From Verrucomicrobiia bacterium (lineage in GTDB: Bacteria > Verrucomicrobiota > Verrucomicrobiia > JABWAM01): a stretch of DNA of 56,824 nucleotides. The DNA lies in the NCBI GenBank assembly GCA_028687435.1, contig JAQUAF010000036.1, positions 1 through 56,824 on the forward strand, given 5' to 3'. Below the pieces are notes generated by a model. It searched no databases. It worked only from the letters and a program-made list of their open reading frames with translations, and was not told the DNA's origin. How positions within the stretch are numbered: position 1 is the first letter of the stretch; each line of letters begins with the position of its first letter. This document shows positions 1 through 6,824 of the stretch, piece by piece. Made by a program: the position numbers and the translations under genes.

Positions 1-166
1 AATGGCATTCTGAACTCATTCCCAGTGCAAAATAGTCTGCCCAACAAATTTTCAGACGTTGGAGACCCAATCGCCATGCCAAAATCCTGCCTTGTCACAC
101 CCTGAAAACTCGGTACTCTCAAGTACAGACGTTAACAATATGTTTATTGCGATGAAAAAGGAAAAA

Positions 167-496
167 ATGAGCAAGGCGGCGCCAGTCAATACCTATGATG
201 TCATTGTTTGCGGGGGTGGCAGCGCCGGTGTGGGCGCGGCATGGGCTGCGGCGCAACAAGGGATGTCAACCCTGCTGGTTGAACAGTTTAATTTCCTGGG
301 AGGCACGGCAACCGCCAGCCTGAATTTTGGTTTTGTCCAGACCATTGGAATGAACGGTCCGGCCTTCAAGAATCTGTATCAGCGAATGCAGGAGCTTGGC
401 GGAGGTTTTTCTGACCGGGACATGGCCAGCTTTTTACCGAATTCAGCCAGTTTTGTACGATTAGATCGGGCAGAATATGGAGAACGCTTTGACTGA
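167..496 (+). pseudogene. Truncated FAD-dependent oxidoreductase (N-terminal fragment)
   Basis: The fragment keeps only the N-terminal dinucleotide-binding fold of an FAD-dependent oxidoreductase. The Rossmann signature GGGSAGVGAAWAAA lies near residues 15-28, followed by a LLVEQFNFLGGTATA segment typical of the FAD_oxidored type. The reading frame stops after about 109 residues, whereas family members usually exceed 400, so the catalytic part is missing. I chose the ATG at 167 because an AAGGA ribosome-binding site sits 4 bases upstream. An upstream in-frame ATG at 152 lacks such a site. The bases after the stop do not obviously continue the protein in another frame, which suggests a deletion or replacement rather than a simple frameshift. 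Known family role: flavin-linked oxidation in the cytoplasm. This remnant is probably inactive. Confidence 0.75.
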
Positions 497-574
497 AACA
501 GCCCAAAACCTGATTAATTGACAAAATACGGTATCCATCTCCACTTTTTTTGGGGAAAAACAGCCTTGCCGCAG

Positions 575-595
575 TTGACATTGGGTGATTGTCAA
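575..595. promoter_or_regulatory. Inverted repeat TTGACA-N9-TGTCAA upstream of the SprA-like gene
   Basis: A perfect 6-bp inverted repeat with a 9-bp spacer lies about 52 bp before the start codon at 648. The left arm equals a consensus -35 hexamer, so it may be a promoter element or an operator overlapping one. No well-spaced -10 box is obvious, and TAAAAT at 601 is slightly too far away. Low certainty. Confidence 0.3.
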
Positions 596-647
596 GAAAG
601 TAAAATTCACTTGCTTTTTTGGATAAGTTGGTGAATCTTATCTTAGA

Positions 648-1529
648 ATGACGTGGAGTACACAGACGACTGGTATAGGGACTCAGTCGGGTTATTTTTC
701 GGATTGGACGAAGGTTTCTTCTCGCAAGGAGCCGGAGCAGGTGGATTCTGTGTCAAGTCAGGGGGGAGATCCGCAACTGGCTCAATTGAGGGAACGCGAT
801 CACGAGGTGAAAAGCGCCCAGGCTCTTCAAGTGGCACGCGCCGGACAATATATGAGGGGGGCGCCGACGGTTGATTATAAAATGGGACCGGATGGACGGT
901 TTTATGCGGTTTCAGTGAATGTTTCATACAATACCACGGCGGCGGACACTCCTGAGGCGACTCAGAAAAAAGCCGAGGCCATTCGGACAGCGGCATTGTC
1001 TTCCAGTGGAGGTGTTGTTCAGGCAACATCCGCATTTTCCGCGGCTGCAATGTTGGAAATGACTGCAAAAACCGAGAAGGCAAAGCAGGTGGAAGCGGGG
1101 CAGCAGGAAACGGTTTTGCAGAAGAGCGAGGCTCAAGACGAGCCGCGCAAGACGGAAGTTCCCCAAGCCGCTTCCGTGGAGCAGAAGATCAGCCAGGAAC
1201 CGGTTCAACAAAGCGTGCAAACGCTCCAGGCTGCCTCGCTTGCCAACACAACGGCGTCGTCATCAGGGAGCCAGGCGGCGGCCGTTGAAATTCAGACAAC
1301 GGCAGTCCAGACTCAACCGGAGGAGGTCAAGACTGAGGCTGCGGTGTCCCAGTCTGACGCCGCCAGTGAGGAAGCCAGGCGGAAAGAGGCCATCAAGGAT
1401 CAGATGAATGAGGCGGCCGAGAGAACGGAAAAAGCGGCTAATTACATCATGGATGCGTTTCTGGATTATTCCACGCGCCATGCCTCTGCGGTGTATGGAA
1501 CGTTTGTGAACAATGTCATTCATTCATGA
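648..1529 (+). CDS. SprA-related (CJM1_0395-type) protein lacking the HExxH zinc motif
   Basis: The N-terminal third matches the SprA-related putative metalloprotease family: an LRERDHEV block at residues 48-54, a YMRGAPTVDYKMGPDGRFYA segment near 69-88, and a following helix rich in Ala and Arg. In the family the block DREVRAHEQAH carries a HExxH zinc site. Here the aligned residues 57-61 read AQALQ, so both His and the Glu are gone. The C-terminal half is a long low-complexity Ala/Glu/Gln/Thr region, probably extended or coiled, and no signal peptide is evident. The gene stands alone between a broken oxidoreductase and a sugar mutase. A structural or regulatory pseudo-enzyme is my inference; cellular location and partners are unknown. 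The start ATG at 648 has no strong ribosome-binding site. Confidence 0.6.
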   Translation: MTWSTQTTGIGTQSGYFSDWTKVSSRKEPEQVDSVSSQGGDPQLAQLRERDHEVKSAQALQVARAGQYMRGAPTVDYKMGPDGRFYAVSVNVSYNTTAADTPEATQKKAEAIRTAALSSSGGVVQATSAFSAAAMLEMTAKTEKAKQVEAGQQETVLQKSEAQDEPRKTEVPQAASVEQKISQEPVQQSVQTLQAASLANTTASSSGSQAAAVEIQTTAVQTQPEEVKTEAAVSQSDAASEEARRKEAIKDQMNEAAERTEKAANYIMDAFLDYSTRHASAVYGTFVNNVIHS

Positions 1530-1645
1530 CCGGATAACGGTCACAGCCTGAGTCTGGATGTCCGTCCGGGGTGCTTTGCAGGGCGCGTCTTTTTCTTCAC
1601 AAATCCGGTGTCTCGCCCTACAATCCGGCCAAATGGGAGGAACTC

Positions 1646-3616
1646 ATGTTTGATCTTGTTCGCAAAAATTTGACGCAGGCTCGCGATCGCGGACTGGTTT
1701 TGCCGTCCGCTCACGACAACTGCCTTTTCTGGCTCGATGGAAAACTCTTTGAACCGTGGGTGCTGGAGAGTGTCCGGGAACTGGTGGAGAAGGAGCAGTG
1801 GAGCGAGATCAATGATCGTTTCTACAAGACGCTTGCCTTTGGAACCGGCGGCTTGAGAGGCCGCACGGTCGGGCGGGTGGTGACGTCCGCGGAACAGGAA
1901 GGCGGCGCGGAGGAGGGATGCCCCAGGCATCCGGCGGTGGGGTCCAATTGCATGAATGATTTCAACGTGCGCCGCGCCACGATGGGGCTGATCAATTATC
2001 TGCGCAAGGTCGCGCCTGAAAAGACGGCGCCTCATGTGGTGTTTGCGCATGACACGAGGTTTTTTTCCAGGCATTTTGCGGAGCTGGCTGGAAACACCGT
2101 GGCGGAAATGGGGGGAAAGGCGACTTTGTTTGAGGGATGCCGGGCCACGCCCGAATTGAGCTTTGCCGTCCGCGAATTGGTGGCGGATGCCGGGGTGGTG
2201 GTCACCGCCAGTCACAATCCTTCGCATGACAACGGGTACAAGGTTTACTTTTGTGACGGGGCGCAGGTGGTGGAGCCGCATGCGTCGGGAATCATCCGGG
2301 AGGTCAATGCGGTTGATGCCGCGGCGGTTTGCGCCAGGGGCGGGGCTGCGGTTGTTGAAAGTGCGGGGCGCGAATTGGATTGCGCCTATGCCACCCGGGT
2401 TCTGGCGCTGGTGGTTGAGCCGGAGGTGGTGAGGAATCACGGAGGCAAGCTCAAGATTGTTTATTCGCCCCTGCATGGAACGGGCGCGGTTCTTGTGCCC
2501 GGATTGTTGAAGGAGATGGGCGCGCAGGTTTTGCTGGTGGAGGAACAGGTCAGGGCCGATGGACGGTTTCCCACGGTAAAATCGCCCAATCCCGAAAATG
2601 CGGAAGCCTTGTCCATGAGCATTGCGCTGGCGGAACGGGAGAAGGCGGATATGGTGCTGGCCACCGATCCGGATTGTGACCGCATGGGGGTGGCGGTGCG
2701 CAACCGGCAGGGACGCATGGAATTGTTGAGCGGCAACCAGATCGGTTCCCTGATGGCCCATTACCGGCTGGAGCGTTTGTTTGCGCAGGGGATTCTCAAC
2801 CCCACCAACCGTCACCGGGCGCGGTTGATCAAGACGGTGGTGACCACCGATTTGCAGAAGGCCATTGCCAAGAAGTTCAAGGTGCCGATCCCGGAGACCC
2901 TGACGGGGTTCAAATACATCGGAGAGAAGCTGGAGCTTTATGAGCGGCAATTGCTGCAGGCGGCGGGCATGGACACCGTGGGCTATCGCCGGCTTTCGGA
3001 GAAGGACAAGAGGGACCTGCTGTTGAAACATTCCTGCTATTATGTTTTTGGCGGAGAGGAGAGCTATGGCTATTCCGCCCATGATTACGAACGGGACAAG
3101 GACGCCAATGCCGCCGCCGTCATGTTCGCCGAACTGGCGGTTTATGCCAAGGCGCAGGGATTGAGTGTGCTGGAGTATATGGATTCCATTTACGCGGAGC
3201 TGGGTTTCTATCGCGAAAAACTCGGCCAGTTGGTTTTCGAGGGCGCGGAGGGCGCCGCGAAGATCGGGAATATCCTGAAATCGTATGAAAAAGCGCCGCC
3301 CAAGGAGATGAACGGCCAGGCCGTGGTGAGCGTCCGTGATTACGCGACCGAGGAGATCCGGGATTGCGAGGACAAGGTGCTGCCCAAGGAACGGCTGTTC
3401 TTTGTGGAGTTGCAGAATGGCGCCCGCTATGCCGTGCGCGGCAGCGGCACGGAACCCAAGATCAAGTTTTATCTCTTTGCCCACGAAAAACCGCCCCATG
3501 GCAAACGCTTCGAAGCCAGGGAATTGGATGCCGTAAGGGAACGGACGATCCGTTTTCTGGAGGAACTGTGGGTGGCGATCGAAAAAGACGCGCGCCGCCG
3601 GGCCGATCTGGCCTGA
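1646..3616 (+). CDS. Phosphoglucomutase/phosphomannomutase family protein
   Basis: Alpha-D-phosphohexomutase of 656 residues, predicted cytoplasmic, interconverting hexose 1- and 6-phosphates for polysaccharide or glycogen metabolism. All four family landmarks are present in order: the phosphoserine loop TASHNP, the metal loop DPDCDR, the sugar-recognition loop GGEESYG, and the C-terminal phosphate loop RGSGTEPK. Length fits the larger PGM2-like bacterial branch rather than the roughly 450-residue ManB/GlmM types. The start is set by a GGGAGG ribosome-binding site five bases before the ATG at 1646. An in-frame start 75 bp upstream at 1571 has no such support. The substrate, glucose or mannose, cannot be told from sequence alone. 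It is the last core gene before the tRNA at which the mobile element begins. Confidence 0.9.
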   Translation: MFDLVRKNLTQARDRGLVLPSAHDNCLFWLDGKLFEPWVLESVRELVEKEQWSEINDRFYKTLAFGTGGLRGRTVGRVVTSAEQEGGAEEGCPRHPAVGSNCMNDFNVRRATMGLINYLRKVAPEKTAPHVVFAHDTRFFSRHFAELAGNTVAEMGGKATLFEGCRATPELSFAVRELVADAGVVVTASHNPSHDNGYKVYFCDGAQVVEPHASGIIREVNAVDAAAVCARGGAAVVESAGRELDCAYATRVLALVVEPEVVRNHGGKLKIVYSPLHGTGAVLVPGLLKEMGAQVLLVEEQVRADGRFPTVKSPNPENAEALSMSIALAEREKADMVLATDPDCDRMGVAVRNRQGRMELLSGNQIGSLMAHYRLERLFAQGILNPTNRHRARLIKTVVTTDLQKAIAKKFKVPIPETLTGFKYIGEKLELYERQLLQAAGMDTVGYRRLSEKDKRDLLLKHSCYYVFGGEESYGYSAHDYERDKDANAAAVMFAELAVYAKAQGLSVLEYMDSIYAELGFYREKLGQLVFEGAEGAAKIGNILKSYEKAPPKEMNGQAVVSVRDYATEEIRDCEDKVLPKERLFFVELQNGARYAVRGSGTEPKIKFYLFAHEKPPHGKRFEARELDAVRERTIRFLEELWVAIEKDARRRADLA

Positions 3617-3843
3617 AATTCTTTTGATCGCTTGTTTTGAAGAGTAAATTGCGCGGTTGAATTGCCGGTTGTGACTGGCGGAGAGGGGATGCACCCTGTG
3701 TCCGCGCCGTGTTTGGCGGATGGGGAGGGTTCATCCGGGCGCATGACAGATTAAGCTTGTTCCAACCCAATGGGTCCTTATATTCAAAGCGAATGTGGAG
3801 GGGGATTGTTTTGCCGGGAAAACAGCGTTTTTCGTGGGAAAAC

Positions 3844-3918
3844 GCCGGCTTAGCTCAGTGGTAGAGCAACGGTTTTGTAAACCGTCGGTCGTCGGTTCGA
3901 ATCCGACAGCCGGCTCCA
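3844..3918 (+). tRNA. tRNA-Thr (anticodon UGU)
   Basis: A complete cloverleaf can be folded by hand. The acceptor arms GCCGGCT and AGCCGGC pair over 7 bp. The D stem is GCTC/GAGC, the anticodon stem ACGGT/ACCGT has loop TTTGTAA with anticodon TGT at 3876-3878, and the T stem GTCGG/CCGAC encloses TTCGAAT. The discriminator is T and the CCA tail is encoded at 3916-3918. Its 3' end directly precedes the integrase region, so it is the probable attachment site of the conjugative element. A 7-bp inverted repeat (GCGTTTT/AAAACGC) at 3825-3845 overlaps the first two bases. Confidence 0.95.
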
Positions 3919-3926
3919 TCCTCCAG

Positions 3927-3952
3927 GGGGAAATTTCCCCTCTGAACAGAGG
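3927..3952. repeat. Palindromes just downstream of tRNA-Thr
   Basis: Two dyads lie side by side. GGGGAAATTTCCCC (3927-3940) is a perfect 14-bp palindrome. It is followed by CCTCTG-AA-CAGAGG (3939-3952). Because they begin 9 bp after the tRNA and precede the integrase, they could be recombinase or accessory-factor sites of the left attachment region. The second could also act as a hairpin that ends tRNA transcription, although no T-run follows. Confidence 0.5.
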
Positions 3953-3987
3953 TATGGAACCCCGTCGGAAGTGGTCAAAAAAAGCCA

Positions 3988-4011
3988 ACTGTCAGTAAAA
4001 CTGTCAGTAAA
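3988..4011. repeat. Tandem 12-bp direct repeat, possible integrase arm sites
   Basis: ACTGTCAGTAAA occurs twice without a gap (3988-3999 and 4000-4011), about 120 bp before the integrase start. Short direct repeats between an attachment site and its integrase gene are typical of arm-type binding sites of tyrosine recombinases. That role is inferred from position only. Confidence 0.5.
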
Positions 4012-4129
4012 ATTGGCCCGGAAGGGCTGCCCGGCGAGAACTCGCAACATCTCGTCGCGTACCCTTCCACTGCTCTTTAACGCTGACCGTCTGGCCTGCG
4101 GTAATCTCCTTAACACAGGGAGAAAACAT

Positions 4130-5200
4130 ATGCCAAACTACCGCCTGTTCAGACGGAAAGGGATCTATTACACGGAAGACCCCGTTACCGGCAAACAGAA
4201 GAGCCTGCATACCCGCGACCGCAAGGAAGCGGAACGCTTGAGCTTTCATCGGGCCGAAGCCTGTCACAACCGCCATATCACCATTCAAATCGCCAAAGGG
4301 TATCTCGCTGCGATCGATCCGGAACTTGCCAAGCGAACGTGGCAGACGGTCATGGATAAACTCCAAACCTATGGCGGACCAAGCACTCAGGAACGTTCGG
4401 TCTGGGCCAATCGATGCAAGATGTTCGATCCCATCCGAAACAAGCCCATTGTGGAGACCACTGCTGCTGATCTTCTTCAGGTCTTGGAAAAAGGCGGAAC
4501 ATCCATAAACCATTACCTGCGCCGTTATCACAATCTGGCTTTGGGATTGGGCTGGCTGGCTTGGCCGATTCTTCCCAAGCGTCTATGGCCGCCGATTCGA
4601 CATACCCGAAAACGGGGCATCACGTTGGCGGAACATCAGAGGATTCTTGAGGGAGAGACCAACCAGGAAAAAAGGCTGTTTTATGAAATCCTTTGGGAAA
4701 CTGGCGCAGCCCAAGGCGACGCGGCCCGGCTCAGCCATGAAAACATTGATTGGACCAATGAAACGCTGGTCATCCGGCGACAGAAAATCGAGCATCTTGA
4801 CCCCATCCCCTCGCAAATTCGGATTGGCCCCCGGTTGGCGGCTATTTTGAAAAGATTGCCAAGCCAAGGTTGTTTGTTTCCGAACCTTCGCAATATCCGG
4901 TCCGGCCATCGGGCGACGGATTTTCATGACCGTTGTGAGCGCGTGGGTGTCCATGGGGTTTCTCTCCATTCCTATCGGTATGCTTGGGCTGTGCGCGCCC
5001 GCGAGGCCGGTATGCCCGAACGTTTTGCCCAAGCCGTGCTGGGACAGGCCAGCAAGGCCGTCCACCGAGCCTATGCTTGGGGAGCGCAAATGAAAGTCCC
5101 GGCGCTGGAGATTTACGAATCCCAGAATGGCGGACAAAAAATCGTTCCGTTCAAAACCGGGGCGGACAGGGAAGAATCCCCAAAATTACAGATGGGTTAA
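4130..5200 (+). CDS. Tyrosine recombinase/integrase, atypical catalytic set
   Basis: A 356-residue site-specific recombinase, probably catalysing insertion of the element at tRNA-Thr. The C-terminal catalytic half shows the HSYRYAW box (His-x-x-Arg) and the terminal AVHRAYA box with the nucleophilic Tyr. The region that normally holds the first catalytic Arg (TGxR) reads TGAAQGDAARL, and the usual LGH before the Tyr box reads LGQ. The residue set is therefore reduced. I recall similar integrases from Verrucomicrobia-like genomes with the same first-Arg loss, but cannot verify it here. The N-terminal part should bind arm sites. The ATG at 4130 follows AGGGAG at good spacing, whereas earlier in-frame starts overlap the att-like repeats. 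The gene ends tail to tail with the next one, overlapping by 4 bp. Confidence 0.85.
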   Translation: MPNYRLFRRKGIYYTEDPVTGKQKSLHTRDRKEAERLSFHRAEACHNRHITIQIAKGYLAAIDPELAKRTWQTVMDKLQTYGGPSTQERSVWANRCKMFDPIRNKPIVETTAADLLQVLEKGGTSINHYLRRYHNLALGLGWLAWPILPKRLWPPIRHTRKRGITLAEHQRILEGETNQEKRLFYEILWETGAAQGDAARLSHENIDWTNETLVIRRQKIEHLDPIPSQIRIGPRLAAILKRLPSQGCLFPNLRNIRSGHRATDFHDRCERVGVHGVSLHSYRYAWAVRAREAGMPERFAQAVLGQASKAVHRAYAWGAQMKVPALEIYESQNGGQKIVPFKTGADREESPKLQMG

Positions 5201-5547
5201 GAGGAATGCTCTTGATTGGATTGACAGGGAAGGGGGATGTTGCCGCTCTTGCGTTGGCCGGGGGTGTGTTTCCGGGCGTTCTTTTCTTTCCAGTGAAAAA
5301 CGGTCGCCCGGGTTGCCCGGTCAAGCCATTGGATGTCCCGGGCAAGTTCCAGAATTTGAACCGCCGCAAAGTATTTCGGCGCATTGGGCGCCGGGTTGCC
5401 AAGAGGTTTCAACAGCTTTTTGGCAATCAGCACCGGAATGTCATGTGGCTGGAAACCGAGATGTTTTGCCGCCTCCTCAGCGTGCAACCGCGCGGGGAGT
5501 TGCAAAGCCGAATTTTCCGAAGAATGGCATGAGGAGGACGTTCTCAT
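5197..5547 (-). CDS. Small helix-turn-helix protein, candidate excisionase
   Basis: A 116-residue protein whose centre, around residues 17-55, reads like a short winged-helix or MerR-type DNA-binding unit: LHAEEAAKHLGF, then IPVLIAKKLLKPLG, then a KYFAAVQIL strand-helix. The AEEAAKHLGF...LIAKKLLKPLG pattern is the classic layout of excisionase (Xis) and MerR head domains. It converges on the integrase gene with a 4-bp overlap, a usual place for a recombination directionality factor. The role in excision is inference. The C-terminus is basic and probably disordered. No strong ribosome-binding site precedes the ATG, so a shorter form is possible. Confidence 0.6.
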   Translation of the reverse strand: MRTSSSCHSSENSALQLPARLHAEEAAKHLGFQPHDIPVLIAKKLLKPLGNPAPNAPKYFAAVQILELARDIQWLDRATRATVFHWKEKNARKHTPGQRKSGNIPLPCQSNQEHSS

Positions 5548-5600
5548 GAGTTTTCCGAAGAGCGCTATGGGGTTTGTGTTTTCGCGTTTCCGGCAAAAGC

Positions 5601-6767
5601 CTACCTTTCCATTCCGACGTCCTTTTCCTTTTCGGCGCGCTTTTGAGGACGGCGGCGGACGGAATCCAACACATGGTCGATTTCCTTTTCGGATACGGTT
5701 TCCATAAGGTTCATGGCCTTCAAGGATTGATAGGATGAAGTGCCCGCATCAAGCAGCCTGATTTCAACCTGTTCCAATGCCGTGCGCAACCGCTGGATGT
5801 CCGGCAGTTCCCGCCGCACGCTTTCAAACCAGACGTGCGGCGCCCCCTCGCGGCCGGAGCCGTGGGCAATCCGGAGAGCCAGTTCATCCACGGACAGGGA
5901 GGATGGAAGCCTTTCCACAGCCGTGACATGGAGCCTCGTGTCGCCATAGATGACATGATCGTGATGGGGATCAGCCTGCCGGAGCGAAGCGATGATTTCT
6001 TTCAAATCGTCCGTGTGGTTGATCATGGGCAATTCCGTTCTGGGCACCACTTCCCATTCCGGTTGTGGAGTTTCAATCGGGAGCACGGCCCATTCCTGTT
6101 TCCAGGAGGCGTATTTTTTCCCGTTGGTGATCACATGATCCGAGAGGTCAATGCCGGCGATTTTCAATCCCTTTACCACAATTTCCGTGGAGCGGAGGTC
6201 ATCCGAGCTTGGCGACGGGTCCCCGCTGGGATGGTTGTGGCTTAAAATGACTTGGTTGGCATTGGTTTTCCCGGCAATTCGTTGAAGCTCTCTCAATACC
6301 ATTTGCGGGTTCATAAAGGTGACGTTGATCGCGCCCACGGATAGTGTGGCGGAATGGACGGCCTTTTTATTGCGGTTGAGAAATGCCACCTTCAATACTT
6401 CCATGTAAGGAGTCCGCAAGGTCCAGGTGAGCTTCGCAAAGTCTTCCGGTTTTTCGATGACGGCCCCCACGATATTGAAAGACGGAATGACACCCTTGAT
6501 GTAGTCTGGCAGAATGCTGGAAATGACGTCTCCCTCCTTGAACGCCTCCGCTAAGCGTTGTGGTGAGTGAGGATTTCTTAGCGCCTCGGCGCGGACCTTT
6601 TCCACGAAAGAACGATCCTTTGGAAAAAATCCATCCTGATAGGAAAGCTGAAAACCGGGTAACAAATATTGATCCAACTCCCTTTTGATGTTTGCAGCCG
6701 CTTGAGGGACCTTGATGTCATGCGCATTCAGATGCGCTTGAATCTCCGCATTGCTGATAGGTGTCAT
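5601..6767 (-). CDS. RadC-like JAB/MPN+ domain protein with extended tails
   Basis: A 388-residue protein whose central part, about residues 115-225, is a RadC-type JAB domain. It has the metal-site motif SHNHPSGDPSPSSDD and a following HVITNGKKYAS segment that matches the RadC HxIIG region. RadC-like proteins are frequent on plasmids, islands and conjugative elements. Their role is unproven despite the old DNA-repair label, and some are thought to act as peptidases or nucleases. The N-terminal 115 residues and the C-terminal 160 residues are not part of the usual domain and I do not recognise them. It lies downstream of the coupling protein gene on the same strand, 57 bp after its stop, and probably shares its transcript. 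Confidence 0.8.
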   Translation of the reverse strand: MTPISNAEIQAHLNAHDIKVPQAAANIKRELDQYLLPGFQLSYQDGFFPKDRSFVEKVRAEALRNPHSPQRLAEAFKEGDVISSILPDYIKGVIPSFNIVGAVIEKPEDFAKLTWTLRTPYMEVLKVAFLNRNKKAVHSATLSVGAINVTFMNPQMVLRELQRIAGKTNANQVILSHNHPSGDPSPSSDDLRSTEIVVKGLKIAGIDLSDHVITNGKKYASWKQEWAVLPIETPQPEWEVVPRTELPMINHTDDLKEIIASLRQADPHHDHVIYGDTRLHVTAVERLPSSLSVDELALRIAHGSGREGAPHVWFESVRRELPDIQRLRTALEQVEIRLLDAGTSSYQSLKAMNLMETVSEKEIDHVLDSVRRRPQKRAEKEKDVGMER

Positions 6768-6824
6768 TTGGCTGGCTTCAGGTATGTTCTATATGGGCAT
6801 AGAGGAGTTGTTTATTCCGGGATT

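Noticed and set aside
1541..3694. 717-codon open frame on the minus strand opposite the phosphohexomutase
   Set aside because: It is an antisense shadow caused by high GC codon use; the plus-strand protein has all four catalytic motifs and a strong ribosome-binding site.
4004..4531. 175-codon minus-strand frame overlapping the integrase
   Set aside because: No recognisable domain and it lies opposite conserved integrase sequence.
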